Assembly: GCA_049587755.1 (NCBI GenBank)
Contig: JBAVEN010000085.1
Location: forward strand, 1 to 64,000
Length of the DNA stretch: 64,000 nt
DNA from: Bog-375 sp049587755
GTDB lineage: Bacteria; Acidobacteriota; Terriglobia; Bryobacterales; Bryobacteraceae
Direction of reading: 5' to 3'
The translations under genes were made by a program, and so were the position numbers. The notes under the pieces are model-generated. The model saw nothing but the letters and a program-made list of their open reading frames with translations, did no database searches and was not told the origin of the DNA. Of this stretch, positions 56,111 through 64,000 are shown one piece after another (within the stretch, counting starts at the first letter, position 1; every line of letters begins with the position of its first letter).

Positions 56111-56116
56111 ATTATA
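56111..56116 (-). promoter_or_regulatory. TATAAT -10 of mdh
   Basis: A perfect minus-strand TATAAT lies 33 bp before the GTG of mdh, with a ribosome-binding site between. No -35 is evident. On the plus strand the same region leads into the peptidase gene promoter. Confidence 0.55.
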
Positions 56117-56210
56117 ACAGCCGTTGCCCCACGGACCGCCGCGCGCGGACTCCGGATTTCGGACTGGGGCCGCCCCCCGCAACTATGCGGCAGCGGGTAC
56201 ACTGAACTCG

Positions 56211-58403
56211 ATGCACAGAACCCGTCTCACTCGAAGGATTCTCACCGCGCTGGCCGCGCTGGCGGCACTGTTTGGGGCGCTGGCCGAAAGTGCCTCGACG
56301 CTCGTGTACCCGCCTGCGCCGCGCACCAACCAGGTTGACGATTACCACGGCCACAGGATCGCCGACCCGTACCGCACGCTGGAAGACCCGGACAATCCCG
56401 CCACACGCGCGTGGATCGAAGCCGAAGCGAAGCTGACCAGCCAATGGCTGGCCGCCATTCCGCAGCGCGACACCATCAAGCGGCGCCTCACGCAGTTGTT
56501 CGACTACGAGCGCTACCCCGCCTCCACGCTCGCCAACTTTTCGCACGGCTTCATCTGGAGCTACGCCGGCGCGTTCTCCGCCGGCAATCATTATTTCCTG
56601 CTGCGCAACAGCGGCCTGCAGAATCAGGCGGTGCTGTATAGGGTCGACGCTCAGGGCAACCATCCGCAGGTGCTGCTCGATCCCAACACGTTCCGCAGCG
56701 ATGGCACCGCGGCGCTGTGCGGGCTTGCCTCCAGCCGCGATGGCAGTCTGCTGGCATTCGGCTTGGCGCAGGCTGGATCGGACTGGTGCGAATGGCGCAT
56801 CCGCAACGTAGAATCGGGCCAGGACTTGCCTGAGGTGCTGCAGTGGACCAAGGATGCCGCGCCCGCCTGGACCGCGGACGACCGCGCCTTCTACTACGTC
56901 CGCTATCCCCAGCCGCCGGAGGGCCAGATCCTCACCGCGGTAAATCGCAATCCGAAAGTGATGCTGCACCGCATCGGCGAAGCGGCTGATCGCGACCGGT
57001 TCGTTTACGAAGACCCGGCGCACGCCGATAGCGGGTTCGGCCCCGTGCTTACCGCGGATGGGCGCTGGCTGGTGGTCCATATGGATCTGCCTCAGGACAG
57101 CTCCCGCAACATGCTCTACTTCGAGGATCTCTCCGCCGCCGGCACGCATATGACGCTACTCACGCCCGATCCCAAGGGTATCTACGATTACGCCGGCAGC
57201 CAGGGAAGCCGCATCTATGTGCGCACCACGGATGGAGCGCCGAAGGGCCGCATCATAGCCATCGATCTCGAGCAACCCGGCCGCGAGCACTGGGCCGAAG
57301 TGGTGGCGGAGCAGCCCGACAGCCTCGAACACGCGGCTCTCACGAGTGGGCGCTTGCTGCTTTCGTATTTACACAACGCCCACGCGCGCGCCGTTCTCTA
57401 TTCGCTGGCGACCAAGACCACCAGCGATGTTGCCTTGGATGGCATCGGTACCGCCAACTGGTCGCCTGCCCAGCCCGATGCGAGCGAGCTGTTCTACAGC
57501 TTCGTCACCTTCACCTCGCCGGCCGCTCTCTATCGCCTCGATCTCGGCACCGGCCGCAGCACGCTGCTGCGCCGCAGCAAGCTCAGCTTCGATGCCGGCC
57601 AGTACCAAACCGATCAGGTCTTCTATCCGTCGAAAGACGGCACCAAGGTCTCGATGTTCCTGGTTCACCGCAAGGGCATGGCGCTCGACGGCCGGAATCC
57701 CACGCTGCTCTATGGATACGGCGGGTTCAACATTGCCCTCACCCCTTCGTTCAGCCCGGCCCTGGCTGAATGGCTGGAGATGGGCGGGCTCTACGCGGAA
57801 GCCAATTTGCGCGGTGGGTCCGAATACGGCGAAGCCTGGCACCTGGCCGGCGCCCGGCACAAGAAGCAGAACGTGTTCGACGATTTCATCGCGGCCGCCG
57901 AATGGCTGATCCGCAGCCGTTACACCTCGACTCCCAAGCTGGCGCTTTTCGGCGGCAGCAACGGCGGGCTGCTGGTGGGCGCCTGCCTGAACCAGCGCCC
58001 CGACTTGTTCGGCGCCGCCATGCCCGCCGTTGGCGTGATGGACATGCTGCGCTTCAACAAGTTCACCGCTGGCGCCGGGTGGGTAGGCGAATATGGGTCG
58101 CCGGACAATCCGGAAGATTTCAAGACGCTCTTAGCTTACTCGCCGCTGCACAACATCCGCAAGACCAGTTATCCCGCCACGCTGATCACCACTTCCGATC
58201 ATGACGACCGCGTCGTGCCGGGCCACAGCTTCAAGTACGCGGCCACGCTGCAGGCATCGCAGCAAGGTCCGGCCCCGATTCTGATCCGCATCGAGACGCG
58301 CGCCGGCCACGGCGCCGGCACGCCGACGTCGAAAACCATCGACGAGTTCGCCGACCGGTGGGCCTTTCTGGTGAAGGTGTTGGGGTTGAATCCGAAGCTG
58401 TAA
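56211..58403 (+). CDS. Prolyl oligopeptidase (S9A)
   Basis: A 730-residue exported S9A peptidase. The N-terminus is basic and hydrophobic (MHRTRLTRRILTALAALAAL), a signal peptide. A seven-bladed propeller spans about 90-440, and the alpha/beta hydrolase domain carries the catalytic Ser in ALFGGSNGGLLVGACLNQRP, Asp in TTSDHDDRVVPGHSFKYAAT and His in RAGHGAGTP. It cleaves short peptides after Pro. YPPAPRTNQVDDYHGHRIAD, then PYRTLEDPDN is the family start. ATG 56211 lies 6 bp after TACACT, so the mRNA is probably leaderless; the longer frame from 56124 is not supported. Confidence 0.93.
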   Translation: MHRTRLTRRILTALAALAALFGALAESASTLVYPPAPRTNQVDDYHGHRIADPYRTLEDPDNPATRAWIEAEAKLTSQWLAAIPQRDTIKRRLTQLFDYERYPASTLANFSHGFIWSYAGAFSAGNHYFLLRNSGLQNQAVLYRVDAQGNHPQVLLDPNTFRSDGTAALCGLASSRDGSLLAFGLAQAGSDWCEWRIRNVESGQDLPEVLQWTKDAAPAWTADDRAFYYVRYPQPPEGQILTAVNRNPKVMLHRIGEAADRDRFVYEDPAHADSGFGPVLTADGRWLVVHMDLPQDSSRNMLYFEDLSAAGTHMTLLTPDPKGIYDYAGSQGSRIYVRTTDGAPKGRIIAIDLEQPGREHWAEVVAEQPDSLEHAALTSGRLLLSYLHNAHARAVLYSLATKTTSDVALDGIGTANWSPAQPDASELFYSFVTFTSPAALYRLDLGTGRSTLLRRSKLSFDAGQYQTDQVFYPSKDGTKVSMFLVHRKGMALDGRNPTLLYGYGGFNIALTPSFSPALAEWLEMGGLYAEANLRGGSEYGEAWHLAGARHKKQNVFDDFIAAAEWLIRSRYTSTPKLALFGGSNGGLLVGACLNQRPDLFGAAMPAVGVMDMLRFNKFTAGAGWVGEYGSPDNPEDFKTLLAYSPLHNIRKTSYPATLITTSDHDDRVVPGHSFKYAATLQASQQGPAPILIRIETRAGHGAGTPTSKTIDEFADRWAFLVKVLGLNPKL

Positions 58404-58408
58404 CGGAC

Positions 58409-58485
58409 TGGGGTGGGTGGTGGGGTTCGAACCCACGGCCACTGGAACCACAATCCAGCGCTCTACCAGCTGAGCTACACCCACC
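58409..58485 (-). tRNA. tRNA-His (GTG)
   Basis: Read on the minus strand: acceptor G(-1) and GTGGGTG pairs with CACCCAC plus C73 opposite G(-1), the tRNA-His identity pair. The D-arm is GCTCAGCTGGTAGAGC. The anticodon stem CTGGA/TCCAG encloses TTGTGGT, with anticodon GTG at positions 34-36. The T-arm is GTGGG-TTCGAAC-CCCAC. The 3' CCA is encoded (58409-58411). Confidence 0.97.
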
Positions 58486-58536
58486 GTGAAGGGGACATCC
58501 TCATCGTATCAAGGCCCCGCGGAGCCTGCAAATTCG

Positions 58537-59307
58537 CTACGCGGTGCGCATGTATCTCCAATAGATTCTCATGATGTCGCGGAAGGCAACAAAGAAGTCG
58601 GTTGGCTTGACTTTGGAGCCGGCAACGTCTCGCCAGACCATCAGCGGGAATTCGTAGATTCGTTCCGCCGCGGTGCGGGCAGAGCCGGCATTGCGGATAT
58701 AGCGGGCGAACACCTCGACGTCGAACACCCAGCGGCTGCAAAAAGGCTCGTCGAAAAGGTGCAGCGTCACCGGCGCGGCGCGAAACACTTTGGCGCCGCA
58801 CTGGGTATCGTAAACCGCCATCCCCAACACGGTTGAGGCCGCGGTGGCAAAAACTCTTCCCAAATAATGCCGTACGGCATGGCGCTCCACCTTGCGGCCC
58901 AGCAGCTTCACGCGCGAGCCGAACACCATATCGATCTCCGGCCGCGCATCGAGGACGCGCAGAAACTCGGGAATGTCATCGAGCGGCGTCGCCAGGTCCG
59001 CATCCCAGAAGCCGGCATACGCCGCGCCGCCCTCGAGCGCAGCAAGCATGCCGCGCCGCACGGCTTCCGCTTTTCCGCCGTTCTTGGCGCATTCGAGCAC
59101 GCTGGCGCGGCTTTCGTGGCCGGCGCAGATGCGGCGCAGCACCTCCACGGTGTTGTCCGTGCTGCCATCATCGACAAACAGCAGCTCGGCGCCCGGCCGG
59201 TCGAGAAACTGCCGAAAATCGGGGACCGCCAAGCGGCGGCTTTCGTTGTAGCACGGGACGACGATCACGGCCCGGCGGGGTTCCGCTGTAGGATGACTTT
59301 CAGTCAC
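58537..59307 (-). CDS. Dolichyl-phosphate sugar synthase-type GT2
   Basis: A 256-residue GT-A transferase of the DPM1/ALG5 type. Motifs: VVPCYNESRRL, LLFVDDGSTDNT (DDGS for UDP/GDP-sugar), KAEAVRRGMLAAL, FWDADLATPLDDIPEFL (DxD-like) and FGSRVKLLGRKVERHAVRHY. It moves glucose or mannose from a nucleotide sugar to a polyprenyl phosphate in the membrane. No TM helices are present in this form. The polytopic protein divergently encoded at 59543 may use the lipid-linked sugar, an inference from pairing only. The 3' end is 52 bp from the tRNA-His gene. Confidence 0.88.
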   Translation of the reverse strand: MTESHPTAEPRRAVIVVPCYNESRRLAVPDFRQFLDRPGAELLFVDDGSTDNTVEVLRRICAGHESRASVLECAKNGGKAEAVRRGMLAALEGGAAYAGFWDADLATPLDDIPEFLRVLDARPEIDMVFGSRVKLLGRKVERHAVRHYLGRVFATAASTVLGMAVYDTQCGAKVFRAAPVTLHLFDEPFCSRWVFDVEVFARYIRNAGSARTAAERIYEFPLMVWRDVAGSKVKPTDFFVAFRDIMRIYWRYMRTA

Positions 59308-59542
59308 GGGTTTGGCAGTCTGCGCTGGCCGGGCTCGTGCGATCGCGATTCCAACCGCTTTCCATCGGCTGCGCCATGGTCACTCACATCTTCGCATAGG
59401 CTCGCGCGCGCGGCTACCCGCCGCTCGCGGCGGCCCGATTATCGCAAGCTAGCGAATCAGCCCTATCTTTTTTCGTCTTGTCCGTTCCGACCGGCGGATT
59501 CGACCCTGAAAACAGGTACACTGAAACGAATTCCGGACGGTA

Positions 59543-61669
59543 ATGCCCGAATACCATTTCATGGCCGCCGACGTGAGGGGAAGTCTGCTGGCAGTTCTGA
59601 TTTTCCCGTTGTTTGTGTGGGCGCCGGGTTACTTGCTTGGGTTCGCGTTCAACCTGTTTGAGTTTCGAACCCGCAGCGCAGCGTTTCGCGCCGTCTTGAG
59701 CCTTCCGCTTGCCATCGCGATCTGCCCGATTCTCACCTATTTCGCGGCTCGATGCGGCTCGATGAGCCTGACGCAGGATTTGTACCTGGCCGCGGCCGTG
59801 GTGGTCCTGGCGCTCCTGGCGTGGGACGCGAAGCGCGGTTGGGCGCGCCGTCCGCGGCTGCCCGAGGGTTGGGGATTCTTTGCCGCCGCGATCGGCGTGT
59901 GGCTGCTGATCACGCTGTTTTACCTGGTGGATGTGCAGGCCGGCAGCCGGCTCTACTATCCCACCAACTCGCTGGATTATTCGCTGCGCGCCTCGCTGGT
60001 TCATTCCGTAGTCACGACCGGCGTGCCGCCACAGACTCCGCTATTCCTGCCCAGCCCGCCGGCCGCGCTCCGCTATCACTATTTCTGGCTGATGATGTGC
60101 GCGCTGGTGAATCGTCTGGGTGCGCCCTGGGTGAGCGCGCGCCACGCCGAGATCGCCGGCGCATTCTGGTGCGGCGTCGGGCTGATGGCGCTGCTGGCGG
60201 CCTGCCTGCGCCTCTTCATCGCCAACCCGCAAACCGGGCTGGCGCGCCGCTTGCGGATCGGCGTGCTGCTGATGGGAATCACCGGTCTCGACATTCTGCC
60301 AGGTATGTACCTGCTGTTCTTGTACGCACGCGGGCAGATGAGTTTTGTCCTCCCCAGCCTGGAATGCTGGAACGAGTACGTCGACTGGTTTCTGCACAGC
60401 GCCATCTGGGCGCCGCACGCGATTGCCGCCTTAATCGCGGCCGTCACCGGCTTTCTGCTGCTGTGGCACGGGGCCTCCAAAACGGGTTGGCCCAATTGCG
60501 CGCGCTACGGCTTAGCTGGCGGCGCGGCCTTTGCATCGGCGGTCGGCGCCTGTATTTGGGTTACTTTCACCTTCGCCGCTTTCCTGTGCGTCTGGACGGC
60601 GATGTGCATCGCCAGGCGCTGGTGGCGCGAGGTGACGGTGCTGGTTATTGCGGGCATCGCCAGTTGTGTTCTCGCTTATCCGTACCTGCACGATCTCGGG
60701 GCTGGCGCCGTTGCCGGTTCGCCGCTTCACTTCACCGTAAGGGCGTTCTCGATGACCGCCCTGGTTCCGGTGTGGCCGGGCATGCCGCACTGGCTGCGCC
60801 TGATTCTGGTGAACGGATCGCTGCTGCCACTGAATTATGCGCTGGAGTTCGGCTTCTTTTTCTTGGTGGCGGGAATCAAGTGGCGCCAACACCGAGCCAG
60901 CGGTGAACCGCTCACCCGGCAGGATGCGGCGTGCCTGGCCATGCTCGTCACCAGCGCGCTGATTTGCACCTTCCTCCGCTCCAGCGTGAACGGCAACAAC
61001 GACCTCGGCTGGCGCGGATTCCTGCCCGCACAGTTCGTGCTGCTTCTCTGGGCGGTGGATATCTTGCCGCAGCGCGACCGGCTGAGCTTTCTCTCCACGC
61101 GCCGGAAACGATTGCTGACGGTTTGCATCGCGCTCGGCGCCGCCGGCACCGCGTATGAGATCGCGATCGTTCGCTTCTACCCGATTCTGGCCGACCGCGG
61201 CGTCCTCCCGCCGCTTGGCTGGATGGCTCCCGATCGAAAGTTCGGCAACCGCAACTACGCTGCGCGAGCCGCCTATGAGTGGGTGCGCGCCAGCACGCCG
61301 GAGACCGCCGCGCTGCAATACAACCCCGACGTTGACCAGCAGCAGACCGACGCCATGCTGTACGCCGATCGCCGGATCGTAGCCGCCGGCTCGCAGTGCG
61401 ATACACCCTATGGCGGCGATCCCAAGCTTTGCGGCCCTATGATGATCCGGCTTAAGCGGCTCTATCCAGCCGCCGGTCAACCGGCCGCCACCAGCGTGGC
61501 CGAGGTGTGCCGCGATCTGCCCATCGACGTGATCGTGGCCAAAGATACCGACCCCATCTGGAGCGATCCGCATGGCTGGGTGTGGACTGGAAAGCCCGTG
61601 TTTTCTGATGCCTATATCCGCCTGTTCGGTTGCCACGCTATTGGCGGTACAGCGCAGCTTCGTCACTGA
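59543..61669 (+). CDS. Polytopic membrane protein, GT-C-like
   Basis: A 708-residue protein with about 12 TM helices (for example LLAVLIFPLFVWAPGYLLGF, AFRAVLSLPLAIAICPILTY). After the fourth comes the loop SLDYSLRASLVHSVVTTGVP, then LRYHYFWLMMCALVNRLG. The last about 130 residues (from the last TM near 570) are soluble, with CDTPYGGDPKLCGP (possible disulphide). The size and early acidic loop resemble GT-C glycosyltransferases or related lipid-linked-sugar proteins, but no signature is definitive. It is divergent from a GT2. A TACACT lies 21 bp upstream of the ATG. Confidence 0.65.
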   Translation: MPEYHFMAADVRGSLLAVLIFPLFVWAPGYLLGFAFNLFEFRTRSAAFRAVLSLPLAIAICPILTYFAARCGSMSLTQDLYLAAAVVVLALLAWDAKRGWARRPRLPEGWGFFAAAIGVWLLITLFYLVDVQAGSRLYYPTNSLDYSLRASLVHSVVTTGVPPQTPLFLPSPPAALRYHYFWLMMCALVNRLGAPWVSARHAEIAGAFWCGVGLMALLAACLRLFIANPQTGLARRLRIGVLLMGITGLDILPGMYLLFLYARGQMSFVLPSLECWNEYVDWFLHSAIWAPHAIAALIAAVTGFLLLWHGASKTGWPNCARYGLAGGAAFASAVGACIWVTFTFAAFLCVWTAMCIARRWWREVTVLVIAGIASCVLAYPYLHDLGAGAVAGSPLHFTVRAFSMTALVPVWPGMPHWLRLILVNGSLLPLNYALEFGFFFLVAGIKWRQHRASGEPLTRQDAACLAMLVTSALICTFLRSSVNGNNDLGWRGFLPAQFVLLLWAVDILPQRDRLSFLSTRRKRLLTVCIALGAAGTAYEIAIVRFYPILADRGVLPPLGWMAPDRKFGNRNYAARAAYEWVRASTPETAALQYNPDVDQQQTDAMLYADRRIVAAGSQCDTPYGGDPKLCGPMMIRLKRLYPAAGQPAATSVAEVCRDLPIDVIVAKDTDPIWSDPHGWVWTGKPVFSDAYIRLFGCHAIGGTAQLRH

Positions 61670-61726
61670 GTCCCAGGACAGATCCGAGCATGATGTAGAA
61701 TCAGTATAGAAAGGAAGAAGGAAGAC

Positions 61727-61981
61727 GTGCCGCTGAACATCAAGAACCCTCTAGCTGACGAGCTCGCCCGCCAACTGTCCAGGAAGACAGGCCACAGCAT
61801 CACCGAAGTCGTGATTGCAGCGCTGCGCGAGCAACTGCGGCGTGAGGAGGGCCGAGTCGCTGCGCCAGCGCTGGCCGAGCAGTTATTGGAAATCGGACGA
61901 CATTGCGCCGCTCTGCCGGACCTGGATACTCGCAGCGAAGGCGAAATCCTCGGCTACGACGAACACGGACTATGGTCATAG
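61727..61981 (+). CDS. vapB: VapB-type antitoxin
   Basis: An 84-residue Rv0623/VapB-family antitoxin starting at GTG. MPLNIKNPLADELARQLSRK, then TGHSITEVVIAALREQLRRE is the ribbon-helix-helix pattern that binds the operator. The C-terminal part (LPDLDTRSEGEILGYDEHGL) wraps the VapC active site. A purine-rich AAGGAAGAAGGAAG lies just upstream. It overlaps vapC by 10 bp. Autoregulation by the VapBC complex is typical. Confidence 0.93.
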   Translation: MPLNIKNPLADELARQLSRKTGHSITEVVIAALREQLRREEGRVAAPALAEQLLEIGRHCAALPDLDTRSEGEILGYDEHGLWS

Positions 61982-62364
61982 ACGCTTCTGCCCTAATCGC
62001 GATTCTCCAGCAGGAGGCTGAAGCGGAAGCTTTCGCCAACGCCATCCAGCTCGATCCGGTCCGTCTGCTTTCCAGCATCTCTGCCCTGGAGGTCTCCGTT
62101 GTCATGGAGTCGCGTAAAGGTCCGGCCGGCGGCAGGGATCTGGACCTGTTGTTGCATCGGGCGCAAGTCGAAATCGTCCCCTTCACTGCCGAGCAGTTTG
62201 AGCTCGCCCGCACCGCCTACCGCAAGTTTGGCAAGGGGCATCACGCCGCCGCACTGAATTTGGGCGACTGCTGTTCCTACGCGCTGGCGAAGGTCTCCGG
62301 CCAGAGGCTGTTGGCCAAAGGCAACGACTTTCGCCGGACGGACCTTTCGCTGATGCCGGCCTGA
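61972..62364 (+). CDS. vapC: VapC PIN-domain toxin
   Basis: A 130-residue PIN nuclease. The acidic Mg site is complete: Asp4 (MVIDASALIA), Glu40 (ISALEVSVV), Asp99 (NLGDCCSYALA) and Asp119 (AKGNDFRRTD). It probably cleaves tRNA or rRNA when freed from VapB. The ATG at 61972 lies within vapB; the longer frame from 61903 is a frame shadow. The pair looks intact, in contrast to the decayed locus at 54097. Confidence 0.93.
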   Translation: MVIDASALIAILQQEAEAEAFANAIQLDPVRLLSSISALEVSVVMESRKGPAGGRDLDLLLHRAQVEIVPFTAEQFELARTAYRKFGKGHHAAALNLGDCCSYALAKVSGQRLLAKGNDFRRTDLSLMPA

Positions 62365-62643
62365 CTCTCCGATCCGCAAGTCGTCCGCAAGCTCGACACT
62401 CCTTACTGTTCACTATTCCTCCACCTCCTGCCGGGTTATCCCAGGTGAAGGAGCGATTTGCCCCACTTGTTGGGTAATGTAGCCCAATCAAAAGTCCGAT
62501 TGCGGCCGCCTTCCTGTTGAAATCCTCAACAAATTCAACTCTATGGCTGCTTTTCGATCAAAAGGTCTGTTGGTGCTTGTATTGCCTGTTAGCCACCGGA
62601 TCGTCCCTGTGCAACGAGGCGGTTTGCGCGGAAAGAGGGAGCA

Positions 62644-63102
62644 TTGCGGCGTTTGGTGCGGGATGCAGGTCACTTGATTCGTCCGGCCCTGATTTTGCTG
62701 GCCGGTCTGGCTGTCTTTCTGGTGGTGCGCAGCGCTATTGTCCCCAAGGCCTTTGGACAATACGGCCACTATCGCCCCGGTGCCCTTGCGCTGGTCCGGC
62801 AGCATCCCATCGCTTACGCCGGGCAAGCTACCTGCGTGGTCTGTCATGTTGACGAAGCCGCGGCCCGCGCCGCCGGCAAACACGCTCACGTAGCCTGCGA
62901 AGCCTGTCATGGGCCCCTGGCGCAGCACGCCGACGATCCGGCGGCGCACGTTCCGCAACTGCCCGACGTCGCCAACCTCTGCCGGCGCTGCCATGAAAAA
63001 GACGCGGCCAAGCCGCGCAATTTCCCCCAGGTGGTTACTGCCGAGCATTCCGGCGGCGTGGCCTGCAATCAGTGCCATCAACCACACAACCCGCACCTCT
63101 GA
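62644..63102 (+). CDS. Membrane-anchored tetrahaem cytochrome c
   Basis: A 152-residue protein starting TTG with AGAGGGAG just upstream; GTG 62656 is an alternative. One N-terminal TM helix (LIRPALILLAGLAVFLVV) anchors it in the membrane, facing out. It has four CxxCH haem sites: CVVCH (64-68), CEACH (85-89), CRRCH (113-117) and CNQCH (141-145). Extra His and the NHQPHNPHL tail may be distal ligands. It would carry electrons to or from the quinone-linked Fe-S/NrfD unit that follows, 15 bp downstream. Confidence 0.88.
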   Translation: MRRLVRDAGHLIRPALILLAGLAVFLVVRSAIVPKAFGQYGHYRPGALALVRQHPIAYAGQATCVVCHVDEAAARAAGKHAHVACEACHGPLAQHADDPAAHVPQLPDVANLCRRCHEKDAAKPRNFPQVVTAEHSGGVACNQCHQPHNPHL

Positions 63103-63117
63103 GGCAAGGAGACGAGC

Positions 63118-63858
63118 ATGGATATCAGCCGGCGCGATTTGTTCAAAGTAGGCGGCAAGCTGCTGGTGCTGGCGTCGGTCGGCGCGACGCTGGAACAGAT
63201 CACCGGCGCCGAGCCCCCCAGCGATGCCTACAAAATGGCCGATCACTGGTGGGGGATGATCATCGACATCGACCTGTGCATCGGCTGCGGCAACTGCGTG
63301 CGCGCTTGCTCGAAGGAAAACAACGTGCCGCAGGGCTACTTCCGTACCTGGGTGGAACGGTACCAGGTTGCGGACGAAGACCAGCCGCAGGTGGATTCGC
63401 CCGATGGCGGCATGGAGGGCTTCCCGCCTTCCACGCGCGAGGACCTCAAGAGCTTCTTCGTCCCCAAGCTGTGCAACCATTGTGCCGATTCGCCTTGTGT
63501 ACAGGTCTGCCCGGTCGGCGCCACCTTTGTCAGTCCGGATGGCGTGGTGCTGGTGGATGAAACTTATTGCCTGGGCTGCCGCTATTGCGTGCAAGCCTGC
63601 CCGTATGGCTGCCGCTACCTGCATCCTCAGAAGCAGACGGTCGACAAATGCACGCTCTGCTATCACCGCATCACCAAGGGCCTCACCACGGCCTGCTGTG
63701 AAAACTGCCCCACCGGCGCACGCCTGCTGGTGGATTTCAAGAACCCCAAGGATCCGGTGCACGAGATCATGCGCAACAACAAGGTCGAAGTACTGAAGCC
63801 GTACATGGCCACCCGGGCCAAGGTCTACTACAAGAACCTGGACGGCGCGGTGCGTTAG
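63118..63858 (+). CDS. Tat-exported 4Fe-4S ferredoxin subunit (NrfC/DmsB-like)
   Basis: A 246-residue Fe-S protein. SRRDLFKVGGKLLVLASVGA is a twin-arginine-type signal. Four Cys groups follow: CIGCGNCVRAC, CNHCADSPCVQVCP, CLGCRYCVQACPYGCRY and CTLCYHRI...CCENCP, enough for four [4Fe-4S] clusters, as in NrfC, DmsB and PsrB. It would sit at the outer side of the membrane and pass electrons between NrfD and the haem protein. AGGAGACGAGC lies upstream. It is followed by an NrfD start 12 bp on. Confidence 0.92.
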   Translation: MDISRRDLFKVGGKLLVLASVGATLEQITGAEPPSDAYKMADHWWGMIIDIDLCIGCGNCVRACSKENNVPQGYFRTWVERYQVADEDQPQVDSPDGGMEGFPPSTREDLKSFFVPKLCNHCADSPCVQVCPVGATFVSPDGVVLVDETYCLGCRYCVQACPYGCRYLHPQKQTVDKCTLCYHRITKGLTTACCENCPTGARLLVDFKNPKDPVHEIMRNNKVEVLKPYMATRAKVYYKNLDGAVR

Positions 63859-63870
63859 AGGAGCGACGCG

Positions 63871-64000
63871 ATGATAGCTGGCGTAAACGGTTTCATGTAC
63901 CCGAACGAGGTGGAGTTGCAATGGAGCGTTCTCATCGTGCTCTACCCCTACATCACCGGCCTGGTAGCCGGAGCCTTCATTCTGGCTTCGCTCGAGCGGG
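63871..64000 (+). CDS. NrfD/PsrC-type membrane subunit, partial
   Basis: Starts MIAGVNGFMYPNEVELQWSV with LIVLYPYITGLVAGAFILAS, the NrfD/PsrC first TM helix. The window ends after 43 codons, so the rest is unseen. NrfD proteins bind quinol in eight or more helices and pair with the Fe-S subunit above. The order cytochrome/Fe-S/NrfD recalls Qrc, alternative complex III and polysulphide reductases; which one depends on the missing genes. Confidence 0.88.
   Translation, partial: MIAGVNGFMYPNEVELQWSVLIVLYPYITGLVAGAFILASLER

Overview
The window is high-GC chromosomal DNA from what looks like an Acidobacteriota member of the Bryobacterales/Solibacter type. This is inferred from gene content, not from a marker-gene search. 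The supporting signs are a PadR regulator paired with a duplicated-type FtsX/MacB permease, an extracellular protein of the TIGR03437 (Solibacter) type, Ser/Thr kinases and winged-helix proteins fused to TolB/WD40-like propellers, and dispersed multi-hairpin repeats. Most of the window is core chromosome with an accessory sprinkling of signalling proteins, small toxin-antitoxin loci and repeats. There is no rRNA, CRISPR array, phage or complete insertion sequence.

Layout. 1-5.9 kb: a hairpin repeat, an FmdB zinc ribbon, a PadR/permease pair, proC and a sugar isomerase-like protein. 6-12 kb: a Ser/Thr kinase with a propeller, a methyltransferase, and a TMTC-like membrane/TPR protein. 12-16.6 kb: a flagellar hook-junction cassette, flgM-(flgN)-flgK-flgL, read away from a sigma-54 activator; flgM has a candidate sigma-28 promoter. 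16.6-19.7 kb: a 236-bp repeat, a GNAT/secreted-protein divergent pair, a DUF465 protein, an Smr protein, a truncated propeller remnant and a metallopeptidase. 19.8-25.4 kb: two large signal proteins that start with an OmpR/CadC-type winged helix, one carrying a kinase and propeller, the other a TolB-like domain and TPRs. 25.5-29.7 kb: recA, an inverted second copy of the 236-bp repeat, a divergent RecA paralogue, an HU protein and tatA. 29.8-35.7 kb: an orphan ParD-like antitoxin, a serine protease, and dnaG-rpoD. 35.9-42.6 kb: class II aldolase, secreted proteins, an aminotransferase and a mannose-6-phosphate isomerase. 42.7-49.1 kb: a long leftward block, tdh-acyP-apt-ispE-prs-rplY-pth-rpsF-rpsR-rplI, much of it coupled by 1-4 bp overlaps. 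49.1-58.5 kb: a CocE-type hydrolase, a glycosyltransferase, YggS, a glycolate-oxidase-like flavoprotein, a decayed toxin-antitoxin pair, mdh, a prolyl oligopeptidase and tRNA-His. 58.5-64 kb: a dolichyl-phosphate-sugar-type GT2, a polytopic membrane protein, vapBC, and the first genes of a multihaem cytochrome/Fe-S/NrfD respiratory module cut by the window end.

How it works together. Housekeeping functions are replication and repair (dnaG, recA, HU), transcription (rpoD), translation (rplI, rpsR, rpsF, rplY, pth, tRNA-His) and central metabolism (fba, mdh, prs, ispE, proC). They are interleaved with one-component and kinase signalling. Several promoters place the -10 hexamer only 6-8 bp from the start codon, which suggests leaderless mRNAs. 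The most unusual points are the inverted pair of 93%-identical 236-bp multi-hairpin elements flanking a 10.8-kb segment, the truncated RecA paralogue with an altered catalytic residue, the winged-helix/kinase/propeller fusion, and a 90-bp displaced copy of the sigma-54 activator's linker.
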